Below are positions 9,946 to 18,524 of a DNA stretch of 64,000 nucleotides, in pieces. The stretch lies in contig NZ_JAJUFQ010000002.1 of NCBI RefSeq assembly GCF_029263665.1, forward strand, positions 62,001 to 126,000. Reading direction: 5' to 3'. Made by a program: the position numbers and the translations under genes. Source of the stretch: Halomonas sp. GTDB taxonomy: Bacteria > Pseudomonadota > Gammaproteobacteria > Pseudomonadales > Halomonadaceae. How positions within the stretch are numbered: position 1 is the stretch's first letter; the number at the start of each line of letters is the position of its first letter. The notes under the pieces are model-generated. The model saw nothing but the letters and a program-made list of their open reading frames with translations, had not been told where the DNA came from and made no database searches.

Positions 9946-10223
9946 ATTCAGGGTTCACGGGTTGTCTAAAAGGGTGTGCACAAAAGCGCGCTATCAAAGA
10001 GCAATAGTATACACGTCCACCTTATGGATGCCTCTGCCCAGTTGTATTGGCAATGCAAGTTCAGCCAGCACAGACTTGCAGCGCTTTCATATTGTGCTGC
10101 ATGCATTTTCAACGTCAAAAGACGTGCATGTGGTAATCTGTGTGCCCTGATTTCGAGCCCCGCCAGCCGGGACTCTCACACCTAGCCACCATCGGCTACC
10201 GCAACCAAGGGGTTGATTCAACC

Positions 10224-11474
10224 ATGGCCAAAACGTCCCTGGACAAGAGCAAGATCAAGATCCTGCTGCTCGAGGGCGTCCACCAGAGTGCAGTGGACAA
10301 TTTTCTCAACGCCGGTTACACCAATATCGAACACATGCCGACGTCACTGGACGAAGAATCACTGATCGAGAAGATCCGTGATGTCCATTTTATCGGCATC
10401 CGCTCTCGTACCCAACTCAACGAGCGAGTGTTCGCGGCAGCAGAAAAATTGGTTGCGGTAGGCTGTTTCTGCATCGGCACCAACCAGGTCGACCTGACCG
10501 CCGCCCTGGTGCGTGGTATTCCGGTCTTCAATGCGCCTTACTCCAACACCCGTTCGGTAGCCGAGCTGGTATTGGCTGAATCCATCATGCTGCTGCGTGG
10601 CATCCCCGAGAAGAACATCGTTGCCCATCAGGGCGGCTGGATGAAGAGTGCAAAGAACAGCCACGAGGCACGAGGCAAGACGCTGGGCATCGTCGGCTAT
10701 GGCAGCATTGGCTCACAGCTCTCCGTGCTGGCTGAAGCCCTTGGCTTCGACGTTATCTATTACGATGTTGTCACCAAGCTGGGCATGGGCAACGCCCGCC
10801 AGGTCGCCAGCATGGAAGAGTTGCTGGCTCGCTCCGACGTTGTCAGCCTGCATGTACCGGACCTGCCGTCTACCCGCTGGTTGATTGGCGAAGCGCAAAT
10901 CGCGCTGATGAAACCCGGCGCTATCCTGATCAATGCCGCCCGCGGCAGCGTGGTAGTGATCGAAGCACTGGCCGAAGCCATCAAGGAAGGCCGCTTGAAT
11001 GGCGCTGCCATTGATGTCTTCCCCGTTGAACCCAAGGGCAACAACGAAGAATTCGTCAGCCCGCTGCGCGGCCTGAACAATGTCATTCTGACCCCGCACA
11101 TTGGTGGCTCCACTCTGGAAGCCCAGGAAAACATCGGCGTCGAAGTCTCCGAAAAACTGGTCACTTTCTCCGACAATGGAACGACCATCACTTCGGTCAA
11201 CTTCCCTGAGGTCGCACTACCGGCGCACCCGGACAAGCATCGCCTGCTGCACATTCACGACAACGTTCCAGGCGTGATGTCCGAAATCAACAGGGTACTG
11301 TCCGAGAACGACATCAACATCTCCGGCCAATACCTGCAGACCAACGAAAAGGTCGGTTACGTGGTCATCGACGTGGACAAGGCCTATGGCCCGAAGGCCC
11401 TGGAAGCTCTGCGTGAGGTCAAGCACACCCTGCGCGTACGCGTGCTGTATTCCGAGGCCAACTATGCAGGTTAA
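10224..11474 (+). CDS. serA: D-3-phosphoglycerate dehydrogenase
   Basis: This 416-residue enzyme oxidises 3-phosphoglycerate to 3-phosphohydroxypyruvate, the first committed step of serine synthesis. It has a substrate-binding part, a Rossmann NAD domain (GIVGYGSIGSQL) with the catalytic Arg in NAARGSVV and the His in LTPHIGGSTLEAQ, then a C-terminal ACT domain (about residues 340-416) that in E. coli SerA binds serine for feedback inhibition. The length matches the E. coli-type, ACT-only form. The start at ATG 10224 (MAKTSLDKSK) follows an AAGGGG; the longer frame begins in non-homologous sequence. It appears monocistronic. Confidence 0.97.
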   Translation: MAKTSLDKSKIKILLLEGVHQSAVDNFLNAGYTNIEHMPTSLDEESLIEKIRDVHFIGIRSRTQLNERVFAAAEKLVAVGCFCIGTNQVDLTAALVRGIPVFNAPYSNTRSVAELVLAESIMLLRGIPEKNIVAHQGGWMKSAKNSHEARGKTLGIVGYGSIGSQLSVLAEALGFDVIYYDVVTKLGMGNARQVASMEELLARSDVVSLHVPDLPSTRWLIGEAQIALMKPGAILINAARGSVVVIEALAEAIKEGRLNGAAIDVFPVEPKGNNEEFVSPLRGLNNVILTPHIGGSTLEAQENIGVEVSEKLVTFSDNGTTITSVNFPEVALPAHPDKHRLLHIHDNVPGVMSEINRVLSENDINISGQYLQTNEKVGYVVIDVDKAYGPKALEALREVKHTLRVRVLYSEANYAG

Positions 11475-11504
11475 GACCTCGCAGGTTAAGACCGTGCAGG
11501 CTGA

Positions 11505-11531
11505 CAAGCAGGCAGGTTAACAGCCTGCTTG
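11505..11531 (+). terminator. Hairpin after serA
   Basis: Nine-bp arms (caagcaggc / gcctgcttg) lie 30 bases after the serA stop. No T-run follows, so it may be an mRNA 3'-end hairpin or a rho-assisted terminator rather than a strong intrinsic one. Confidence 0.45.
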
Positions 11532-11583
11532 CCTAAAACGGGTTTCCTCCCGAGGTATCCCGCGCTAGTCTCTAGTTGTGCAG

Positions 11584-11609
11584 AATCGCCATCCTCCGGG
11601 GTGGCGATT
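11584..11609 (+). terminator. Hairpin between serA and the EamA transporter gene
   Basis: An inverted repeat with arms aatcgcca / tggcgatt and internal cc/gg pairing is followed by tacgttctt. It could end the serA transcript or sit in the leader of the next gene, 50 bases downstream. Confidence 0.45.
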
Positions 11610-11658
11610 TACGTTCTTCCAGCCTTGTGATTCTCAGCCTTGAGAAAGGATACCTCGA

Positions 11659-12582
11659 ATGCCAACCGGACTGGCTTATCTTGTCGTGGTACTGGTATGG
11701 GCCTCGACACCGCTCGCCATCAAATGGAGTGCTGAAGCGGGTGCCCCCGTCGGCAGCGTCATGCTGCGCATGGGTCTGGCATTGGCAGCCGGGGCCTTGA
11801 TTCTTCTGCTATTACGTCGTGCTCCTCGCCTCGATCGCAAGGCGCTGACCAGCTATGCGGCAGCCGTCCCGGGGGTATTCGGCGCCATGGCGCTGAGCTA
11901 TCACGCCTCTCAGTTCCTGCCTTCCGGCATGCTCTCGGTGATGTTCGGCATGGCACCACTGATTTCGGGCCTGATTCTTCAGGCACTTCCTGGCGCCACC
12001 CGACTCAAGCGTTGGCACTGGATCGGCTGTGCCCTGGGGGTCGCCGGCCTTGCCGTGGTCTTTGCCGATAGCCTGACACTGGGAGGACACCAGCAGTTGA
12101 CGGCACTGATCATGATGCTGGCAGCCGTGACCCTGTTCAGCGCCAGTGGCATTGCCGTGCAACGTGTCGCCGCGGGTCTGCAACCGCTTACCCAGACAGT
12201 GGGAGCGCTAGCCATGTCGATGCCCTGCTTTCTGGTGATATGGCTGGCCAGTGGAGAGCCATTGTGGATACCTCTGACGCATCGAGGCCTGTGGGCCGTC
12301 CTGTACCTGGCCCTATTTGGTTCGCTGATTGGCTTCCTCTGCTATTACCTGATTCTGTCACGCCTGCACGCCGCCACCGTGGCGCTGGTCACACTGATCA
12401 CACCGATACTGGCCATGACGCTCGGCATGCTGCTGAACCAGGAGTCGCCATCACTTTCCATGCTGCTGGGTGCTGCCTTGATCCTTGTCGCTCTGGGCGC
12501 CTATCTGTTTGGTGATCGGCTAGCCAAGCGCTCGGCTCAAAAGCTCAACAGTCAGCATGAGGATGCTCCACCAGCTCGATGA
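11659..12582 (+). CDS. EamA-family (drug/metabolite transporter) inner-membrane permease
   Basis: This 307-residue protein has about ten hydrophobic helices in two EamA halves (residues 5-140 and 150-290), the plan of DMT-superfamily exporters such as RhaT- and YdcZ-like proteins. The N-terminal half shows the family's SNPxAIK-like signature as WASTPLAIKWSAEAG. Known relatives export amino acids, metabolites or drugs; the substrate cannot be told here. A ribosome site (GAAAGGA) precedes the ATG. It follows serA on the same strand, but hairpins lie between, so co-transcription is doubtful. Confidence 0.85.
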   Translation: MPTGLAYLVVVLVWASTPLAIKWSAEAGAPVGSVMLRMGLALAAGALILLLLRRAPRLDRKALTSYAAAVPGVFGAMALSYHASQFLPSGMLSVMFGMAPLISGLILQALPGATRLKRWHWIGCALGVAGLAVVFADSLTLGGHQQLTALIMMLAAVTLFSASGIAVQRVAAGLQPLTQTVGALAMSMPCFLVIWLASGEPLWIPLTHRGLWAVLYLALFGSLIGFLCYYLILSRLHAATVALVTLITPILAMTLGMLLNQESPSLSMLLGAALILVALGAYLFGDRLAKRSAQKLNSQHEDAPPAR

Positions 12583-12930
12583 ACGGATAGAAGCACTGAG
12601 GCATTCAGTGCTTCCCTTCCAGTCATCATACTCCTTGCTCCAACAGCACCTTAATATTCGCATAAGCCGAAATAAGCCGGTCTTTCCAGGGATGCTTGAC
12701 ATCCCTGCTCCGGCCTTTCATTTTGTACACAATAACAGCACAACATTGCGCACCAAACTGGTACACACTCGGCATTCATGCACCACAAGGAAGAGAATCC
12801 TTCTCTTCTGCCTTGCCGAGCAGGTTCCAGCGAAGGCACCTGAACCAGGTATCCCACCGAGAGCGAGCCTCGTGGCGGGCCAAGATGCTTGGGTAACCCT
12901 TCGCCTAGCGAAGTCACCCAGGAGGACAAC
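12583..12930. other. Intergenic region before the purine cluster
   Basis: These 348 bases hold no credible gene. They contain a 10-bp perfect hairpin (12590-12614, arms gaagcactga/tcagtgcttc) that probably ends the EamA transcript. A short AT-richer stretch around 12640-12770 presumably contains the promoter of the amidohydrolase gene; I could not assign -35/-10 boxes with confidence. Confidence 0.6.
12590..12614 (+). terminator. Probable terminator of the EamA transporter gene
   Basis: A perfect 10-bp stem with a five-base loop (ggcat) lies immediately after the stop codon. It is followed by ccttccagtcat, so the T-run is poor. Confidence 0.55.
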
Positions 12931-14310
12931 ATGATCCAGACCACCGCATCTTCCCTTGATACCGCCCAGAACACCCTATGGGTCCGCCACCCTCTTGCCG
13001 TCAGCGACCCGGAGGCAGCCGGTGGCGTAGTGATTCAAGGCCAACGTATCGTCGAAGCCGTGCCTCAAGGCGCGACGCCAGCCACTCCTGTCGATCAGGT
13101 CTTTGACGCTTCCTCTCATGTACTGCTGCCAGGCCTGGTCAATACCCATCATCATTTTTACCAGACGCTGACCCGGGCCTATTCGCCGGCGCTCAACAAG
13201 GAGCTGTTTCCTTGGCTGACAACGCTATATGACGTCTGGGCCAATCTCACCGAGGATCAATTGGCCCTGGCCAGTGAGCTGGCCATGGTCGAGCTGTTGA
13301 TGAGTGGCTGCACGACAGTGGCAGACCATCACTATGTCTTCTCCGGGGCACTGCAGAGTGCTATCGACATTCAGGTCGAGACAGCCAGAAGACTCAAGGT
13401 GCGTGCCGCCCTGACCCGAGGCTCCATGAGCGTGGGCAAGGAAGACGGCGGCCTTCCACCGCAGTCGGTGGTGCAGGATGAAGCCACCATCCTTGCCGAA
13501 AGCACTCGCCTGATCGATGCCTACCATGAACGTGGTGAAGGCGCCATGATCACCCTGGCCCTGGCTCCCTGCTCACCCTTCTCGGTCAGCCGTGAATTGA
13601 TGCAGGAAAGTGCTCGCCTGGCCGAAGAGAAGGACGTTCGGCTGCATACCCACCTGGCCGAGACTGAAGACGAGACAAATTACTGTCAGAAACTGTTTGG
13701 CATGCGCCCACTGGATTACCTGGACGCGACTGGCTGGCTATCCAGCCGTACCTGGCTGGCACATGGCATTCATTTCAATGACGAGGAAGTACAGCGCCTG
13801 GGCCAGGCTGGTACCGGCATTGCCCACTGCCCATCTTCCAACATGGTGCTCGGCTCCGGCATGTGTCGAACACTGGAGCTGGAGGCAGCAGGTTGCCCCG
13901 TTGGCCTGGCCGTGGATGGTTCAGCCTCCGCCGACCATTCCAACCTGGCCGAGGAAATGCGTCAGGCCCTGTTGATCGGGCGCCTGCGCTACTCACCAAG
14001 TCAGGTCCGCCATCAGGATGTGATTCGCTGGGCCACGCAGGGCTCCGCCGGCTGCCTGGGACGCACCGACATTGGTGGTCTCAAGCCCGGACAGCAGGCT
14101 GATCTGGCCATGTTCAAGCTCGACGAAGCGCGTTTTTCCGGAGCAGAAAATCCACTGGCGGCTCTGCTGCTATGCGGTGCCCATCGTGCCGACCGGGTGA
14201 TGGTCGCTGGCCAGTGGCGCGTGGCAGGTGGCATGCCCCTGGATGTCGATCTGGAAATGTTGCTGGCTCGTCACGATGCCGCAGCCCGGGAGCTACGCAA
14301 GGCGGTGTGA
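12931..14310 (+). CDS. 8-oxoguanine deaminase-like amidohydrolase
   Basis: This 459-residue metal-dependent hydrolase of the amidohydrolase superfamily is closest in motif pattern to 8-oxoguanine deaminases, which convert 8-oxoguanine to urate. The metal HxH is at His73/His75 in GLVNTHHHFYQTLTRA. Other ligands lie in LHTHLAETED, WLAHGIHF and AVDGSASADHSN, and TTVADHHYVF is characteristic of this branch. AtzB-like triazine or guanine-type hydrolases share the fold, so the substrate is not certain. ATG 12931 follows AGGAGGACAAC, an excellent ribosome site. An NCS2 purine/pyrimidine permease comes next on the same strand, which supports a role in salvage or catabolism of (oxidised) purines. Confidence 0.82.
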   Translation: MIQTTASSLDTAQNTLWVRHPLAVSDPEAAGGVVIQGQRIVEAVPQGATPATPVDQVFDASSHVLLPGLVNTHHHFYQTLTRAYSPALNKELFPWLTTLYDVWANLTEDQLALASELAMVELLMSGCTTVADHHYVFSGALQSAIDIQVETARRLKVRAALTRGSMSVGKEDGGLPPQSVVQDEATILAESTRLIDAYHERGEGAMITLALAPCSPFSVSRELMQESARLAEEKDVRLHTHLAETEDETNYCQKLFGMRPLDYLDATGWLSSRTWLAHGIHFNDEEVQRLGQAGTGIAHCPSSNMVLGSGMCRTLELEAAGCPVGLAVDGSASADHSNLAEEMRQALLIGRLRYSPSQVRHQDVIRWATQGSAGCLGRTDIGGLKPGQQADLAMFKLDEARFSGAENPLAALLLCGAHRADRVMVAGQWRVAGGMPLDVDLEMLLARHDAAARELRKAV

Positions 14311-14503
14311 GACACCAGGCTAAGGTGCTGATCTGAAACGCCGATATAAGCCGATATATAACAACATGATCAGGCAAGACAGTAGAGCGGCACCTCATTA
14401 TTTCATACGGTCACCGTGACCACTGGAGTTCGCACCGGAAGGACCGGACGAGCACAGCACACGGTCTCCGGGGTTTCTATAACGACAACAGGAGAACCCT
14501 GCC

Positions 14504-15853
14504 ATGCCAACCAACGAGTCGACCACTGAGAGCGCAGAAGAACGCCGAGTACGCAGTACCCATGACGTCAATGCCATGCCGCCGCTCACCCGAGCCATTC
14601 CTCTCGGTCTGCAGCACGTGCTGGCGATGTTCGTGGGTAACGTCACTGTTCCCATCATCATCGCTGGCGCAGCTGACCTTCCTCCAGACCAAACCGCCTT
14701 CATGATTCAAGCGGCCATGTTCGTGGCGGGTGTCGCGACCTTGGTACAGTCCCTCGGACTTGGCCCCATTGGTGCGCGCCTGCCTATCGTCATGGGTACC
14801 AGCTTCGGCTTTGTGCCGGTATTGATTCCCATCGCTGTTGGCATGGGCTTGCCCGCTGCACTTGGTGCAGCACTATGCGGCGGCATTGCCATGGCCCTGG
14901 TTGGCTTGTTCTTGCCTATCTTCCGCTTCCTGTTCCCCCCGGTGGTCACCGGCACCTTCGTCGTCATGCTCGGTGTTCTGTTGATGCCAGTAGGTCTGGC
15001 CTACTGGGGAGGAGGCTTCGGTGCAGCAGACTTCGGAGCGACACATAACCTCCTGCTTGGTGCACTGGTCCTGGTCGTCACCCTTGGCCTGCACCAGTTC
15101 GGACGTGGCATCTGGTCGGAAACCGCACCATTGATTGGTCTGGTTGCTGGCTATGCAGCTGCAAGCGCCTTCGGTTACATCAGCTTCGATCGCATCGGCG
15201 ATGCCAGCTGGTTATCGCTGCCAGTACCGATGTACATTGGCCTGGAGTTTCATCTTGCCGCCATCATCCCTGTCGTTCTGCTGGCGATCGTTACCTGTGC
15301 CGAATCTATCGGTGATATCGTCGGCACCACGGCCGGCGGCCTTGATAGAGAGCCCACTGCCAAGGAACTGTCCGGCGGGGTCATGGCCGATGGCCTGGCC
15401 AGCGTGTTCGCCGCCATCTTCAACGCCTTTCCCCAGATCAGCTTCAGCCAGAATGTCGGTATGGTGGCCCTGACCGGAGTGGTCAGTCGTTATGTCGTCG
15501 CCATTGGCGGCCTCTTCCTGCTGCTGGCTGGCCTGGTGCCCAAACTCGGCGCCATTATCTCCAGTATTCCCAATGCTGTGCTTGGCGGCGCAGTGGTCAT
15601 CATGTTCGGCATGATCGCCAGTGCCGGCATCAAGATGCTGTCTCATATCGAATTCAACAAGCGCAACATGGTGATCATCGGTGTCGCCTTGTCCATGGCA
15701 ATCGGCCTGCCAGCGCAAGAAGGGCTTTATGCCGGATTCAGTGACAATGTCAAAGCTATCATCGAGTCTGGCCTGATCCCTGGCGCCATCGCCGCTATCG
15801 TCCTCAACCTGATACTGCCCCAGCGCGACCGAGAATTCCGCGATAGTATCTAA
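14504..15853 (+). CDS. NCS2-family nucleobase (xanthine/uracil-type) permease
   Basis: This 449-residue membrane protein has about 12-14 hydrophobic segments. It carries the NCS2 signature in helix 10 region, FPQISFSQNVGMVALTGVVS, plus the early QHVLAMFVGNVTVP segment found in uracil and xanthine/urate permeases. It is a proton-coupled importer of a purine or pyrimidine base. The ribosome site is AACAGGAG before MPTNES. The neighbouring 8-oxoguanine-deaminase-like gene suggests a purine cargo, perhaps xanthine, urate or guanine derivatives. It is followed by a strong terminator. Transport class confident; cargo inferred. Confidence 0.9.
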   Translation: MPTNESTTESAEERRVRSTHDVNAMPPLTRAIPLGLQHVLAMFVGNVTVPIIIAGAADLPPDQTAFMIQAAMFVAGVATLVQSLGLGPIGARLPIVMGTSFGFVPVLIPIAVGMGLPAALGAALCGGIAMALVGLFLPIFRFLFPPVVTGTFVVMLGVLLMPVGLAYWGGGFGAADFGATHNLLLGALVLVVTLGLHQFGRGIWSETAPLIGLVAGYAAASAFGYISFDRIGDASWLSLPVPMYIGLEFHLAAIIPVVLLAIVTCAESIGDIVGTTAGGLDREPTAKELSGGVMADGLASVFAAIFNAFPQISFSQNVGMVALTGVVSRYVVAIGGLFLLLAGLVPKLGAIISSIPNAVLGGAVVIMFGMIASAGIKMLSHIEFNKRNMVIIGVALSMAIGLPAQEGLYAGFSDNVKAIIESGLIPGAIAAIVLNLILPQRDREFRDSI

Positions 15854-15877
15854 GCCGTACACTATCACGCGTGACAC

Positions 15878-15906
15878 AAACGGCCTGCTCCATGAACAGG
15901 CCGTTT
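15878..15906 (+). terminator. Rho-independent terminator of the permease gene
   Basis: Ten-bp perfect arms (aaacggcctg / caggccgttt) with a 9-base loop lie 25 bases after the stop codon, with the right arm ending in TTTT. Confidence 0.8.
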
Positions 15907-15927
15907 TACTGCCACTATCAACTTTCG

Positions 15928-15942
15928 TGGAATAGTTTTCCG
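15928..15942. promoter_or_regulatory. Candidate IclR-family operator
   Basis: The dyad TGGAATAGTTTTCCG has GGAA/TTCC half-sites and resembles the E. coli IclR consensus TGGAAATNATTTCCA at 10 of 14 defined positions. It lies about 75 bases before the IclR-type gene, where an autoregulatory operator would be expected. Confidence 0.4.
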
Positions 15943-16016
15943 AAAACGCGACAGCAGCACCCTCAGCAGGTATGCTTAAACGCTGATATATCCAGCCGTA
16001 TTACGGAGAGCATGAG

Positions 16017-16853
16017 GTGACGGAAGGCAAACGCAGAACGGCCGGACGCCCGGCATCAGGCAAGTCCAATGCAGGGCACAGCCAATCTCTGGTACGCGGA
16101 CTCAACCTGCTTGAACTTCTCGCTGCACATCCCGGAGGCCTGGCACTGTCGGATGTCGCTGAACAGGCGGACCTGGCTCCTTCAACGACTCACCGGCTGC
16201 TGCAAGCCCTGCAAAGCCAAGGTTTCATCACCCAGGACGAAGCCCTTGGCCTGTGGCGCATCGACGTGAAGACCTTCCGCATAGGCAATAGCTTCCTGGA
16301 AGCGCGGGACTTTGTCGGTGCCAGCCGTCCCTTCCTGCGTCGGCTCACTCACCTCACGGGAGAAACCGCCAACCTCGGCGTGCGCGATGGGGCAACAGCG
16401 GTCTTTCTGGCTCAAAGCGAATCCCCCCAGATGATGCGCATGATCACACGCCTGGGTTCACGCGCTCCATTGCATGCCTCTGGCGTCGGCAAGGCATTGA
16501 TGGCCTGGCTGCCTGACGACGAACTGGAGAGAGTGCTGGCCGAGCGCGGCCTGGACCAGGTAACCCCCAATACGCTGAGCACCCCTGCCGCCTTGCGCCA
16601 GGCCATGGCGGAAATCCGCCAACATGGTTACGCCTGCGACCGCGAAGAACATGCTATTGGCCTGCACTGTGTTGCTGCCTGTATTCATGATGAGCACGGC
16701 ATTCCGCTGGCAGCCATTTCTGTCTCTGGCCCGGTGGCCCGTATCCCCGATACTCGCCTGGCCGGGCTCGGAGAACTGATCCGTGAAACAGCCGCCGAGA
16801 TCACCGCTCTGCTGGGTGGTCGCATCCCTGACGCCAGCAACTTCCGGCCGTGA
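16017..16853 (+). CDS. IclR-family transcriptional regulator
   Basis: This 278-residue regulator has an N-terminal winged helix-turn-helix (about residues 25-85, LSDVAEQADLAPSTTHRLLQ). The larger C-terminal GAF-like effector domain contains the family segments HASGVGKALMAWLP and CDREEHAIGLHCVAACI. It begins with GTG, preceded by ACGGAGAG at good spacing. It follows the purine permease and precedes a small Rieske gene by 10 bases. I infer that it controls the neighbouring amidohydrolase-permease group and itself; the effector might be a purine. The N-terminal arm is basic (KRRTAGRPASGK). Confidence 0.93.
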   Translation: MTEGKRRTAGRPASGKSNAGHSQSLVRGLNLLELLAAHPGGLALSDVAEQADLAPSTTHRLLQALQSQGFITQDEALGLWRIDVKTFRIGNSFLEARDFVGASRPFLRRLTHLTGETANLGVRDGATAVFLAQSESPQMMRMITRLGSRAPLHASGVGKALMAWLPDDELERVLAERGLDQVTPNTLSTPAALRQAMAEIRQHGYACDREEHAIGLHCVAACIHDEHGIPLAAISVSGPVARIPDTRLAGLGELIRETAAEITALLGGRIPDASNFRP

Positions 16854-16863
16854 GGGCTACGTC

Positions 16864-17253
16864 ATGAATCAGGTGGCGAATCATGCCTGGCGCAGCTATC
16901 GCAGTGCGCCGCCCTCTGGCACCAGGATTTTGAAGGCATGTGAGATCACCCCAGGTAAAAGCCGTTGCGTCAGTGTCGAAAGCGTAAACGGTCGTTTCCC
17001 GTTACTCATGGTACGCAGCCACGAAGGCAGGCTATACAGCTACGTGAACGCTTGCCCCCATCAATATCTGCCACTGGATGGCCGCGGCGACAAGGTGCTG
17101 AGCCAGGATGCCTCCCTGTTGATCTGTACCGCCCATCAGGCAACCTTTCAGGTACATAGCGGCGCATGTATCTCCGGACCCTCAACAGGTGAAGCTCTAG
17201 ATCCTGTGCCAGTCGTCGAGGATGATGAAGGCTGGTTGTTGATCGGGGAATGA
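16864..17253 (+). CDS. Small Rieske [2Fe-2S] protein
   Basis: This 129-residue protein has both Rieske cluster loops: CPH in NACPHQYLPLDGRG and CTAH in LLICTAHQATFQ, giving the two Cys and two His ligands of a [2Fe-2S] centre. There is no catalytic oxygenase domain and no signal peptide, so it looks like a cytoplasmic Rieske ferredoxin. The spacer between the two loops is short, as in ferredoxin-type members. It starts 10 bases after the IclR gene and is probably co-transcribed. No partner oxygenase or reductase lies in the window, so its redox partner is unknown; a role in base oxidation is only a guess. Confidence 0.85.
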   Translation: MNQVANHAWRSYRSAPPSGTRILKACEITPGKSRCVSVESVNGRFPLLMVRSHEGRLYSYVNACPHQYLPLDGRGDKVLSQDASLLICTAHQATFQVHSGACISGPSTGEALDPVPVVEDDEGWLLIGE

Positions 17254-17292
17254 GGCGCCATGCTCCAGCGATGGCACATTCACAAGCGCAAG

Positions 17293-17321
17293 AACCGGTT
17301 CACATGATGAATCGGTTTTTT
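17293..17321 (+). terminator. Rho-independent terminator after the Rieske gene
   Basis: Ten-bp arms (aaccggttca / tgaatcggtt, with one G-U pair) and a five-base loop are followed by four more T. It lies 40 bases beyond the Rieske stop, between convergent genes. Confidence 0.8.
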
Positions 17322-17380
17322 GTGAAACGGTGTCTCTTGAAAAGAGCACTGGCCAGAAACTTCCCAGGCTCCCCGAGCGA

Positions 17381-17926
17381 CTACTCCGCTGGACTATCGC
17401 TCCCAGACATTTCTACCCGGTCATCGGAACGATCCTGTGGCCGAGACCCATCTGCCTGCTCCAGACGGTCGAGCTGTCGCTCCAGCTTGTCCATCAAATT
17501 GAGCAAGTCGCGATATTCACCAACGCTGAGGGTGGCCACCAGATCGGATTCCCACTGGCGAGCCTCCGGTATCAATCTGGTCAACAGCATCTTACCTTCT
17601 TCTGTCAAACATAGGTCATGGACCCGCTGATCTCGTGCCGACGGCGTACGCTGGATCAATCCTCGATCCTCCAGAGACTGCACTGCCCGGGAAATTCGCG
17701 CCTTGTCCATGCGCGTAGCCTGACAGATCTGCTTGGCCGTCAACTCATCGAGATAGGATAACCAGGCCAGCACTCGCCATTGGGCGACACTGAGCTGATG
17801 ACGCTCGGCGTACTCACGAGCCAACGCCTGGCTGGCACGGTCGGCCAGGCTGTTGAGCCGATAAGGCAGAAACTGCTCCAGGTTCAGTTCCGGCTTGGCA
17901 TTCGATGACGGCTCTTTCCTGGCCAT
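17381..17926 (-). CDS. MarR-family transcriptional regulator
   Basis: This 181-residue MarR protein has a winged helix-turn-helix in the middle (LTAKQICQATRMDKARISRAVQSLEDRGLI, about residues 70-100) with the wing DQRVHDLCLTEEG. Long flanking helices form the dimer interface. ATG 17926 is preceded by CGGAG at proper spacing; an in-frame ATG ten codons upstream lacks one. It is divergent from the homogentisate pathway genes across about 600 bases and is a candidate repressor of them, although in Pseudomonas putida the hmg genes are controlled by an IclR-type HmgR. The ligand could be homogentisate (inference). Confidence 0.9.
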   Translation of the reverse strand: MARKEPSSNAKPELNLEQFLPYRLNSLADRASQALAREYAERHQLSVAQWRVLAWLSYLDELTAKQICQATRMDKARISRAVQSLEDRGLIQRTPSARDQRVHDLCLTEEGKMLLTRLIPEARQWESDLVATLSVGEYRDLLNLMDKLERQLDRLEQADGSRPQDRSDDRVEMSGSDSPAE

Positions 17927-18524
17927 GGGCAACTCCGAGTCATGCTCTGACAGCAATAGAGCAAATGCGGCAAAAACAGCACGATACCGGGGAACATCAA
18001 CACCAGCAACGTTCAGTGCCCCTCTATAAGTAAGAGGGGAAACAACAGGATTGACGACAAGATGATCTCTGATATTGCGACAGGCCGTAGCTACCAGCCA
18101 CTATAGAATCAGCCTGGACCCACCAGCACATTAGTCTCTATTGAAACTTTCATCATGGCAAGAAAGGTGAAGATATCAACCTGATTTCTTGTTTTCCTCT
18201 GCTGCTTTCCTATCACTCTTCCACATAAGCCACTCTATCCATCATCACAACAAAGTCTTTTTTATCAAAACCTTAATAACACACTACAAATAACGTCTCT
18301 GCCTTGCTAGACCTATGTCTAACCGTGCTCTAACTGTTTGATAAATATATATAATCATCACCTTTTATCAGCACGCCACTGTTCTTTGCCATGGCCCGAC
18401 TAGACAATTAGTTTCATCAACAACTATTCTGATGACAGTGACATGGCCTCGCTCTGCTTCTGGAGGCCTCTTGATCAAACAATCTGCATCACATGCCGAT
18501 CAGCTTCCTGCTGAGGAATCCATC
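17927..18524. other. Long AT-rich control region between the MarR gene and hmgA
   Basis: About 600 bases without a gene separate the divergent transcripts. From about 18160 to 18420 the sequence is much richer in A and T than the surrounding genes, with runs such as ttttttatcaaaacc and gataaatatatataatcatc. This suits a regulated promoter with several sites. No exact operator could be assigned. Confidence 0.6.
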
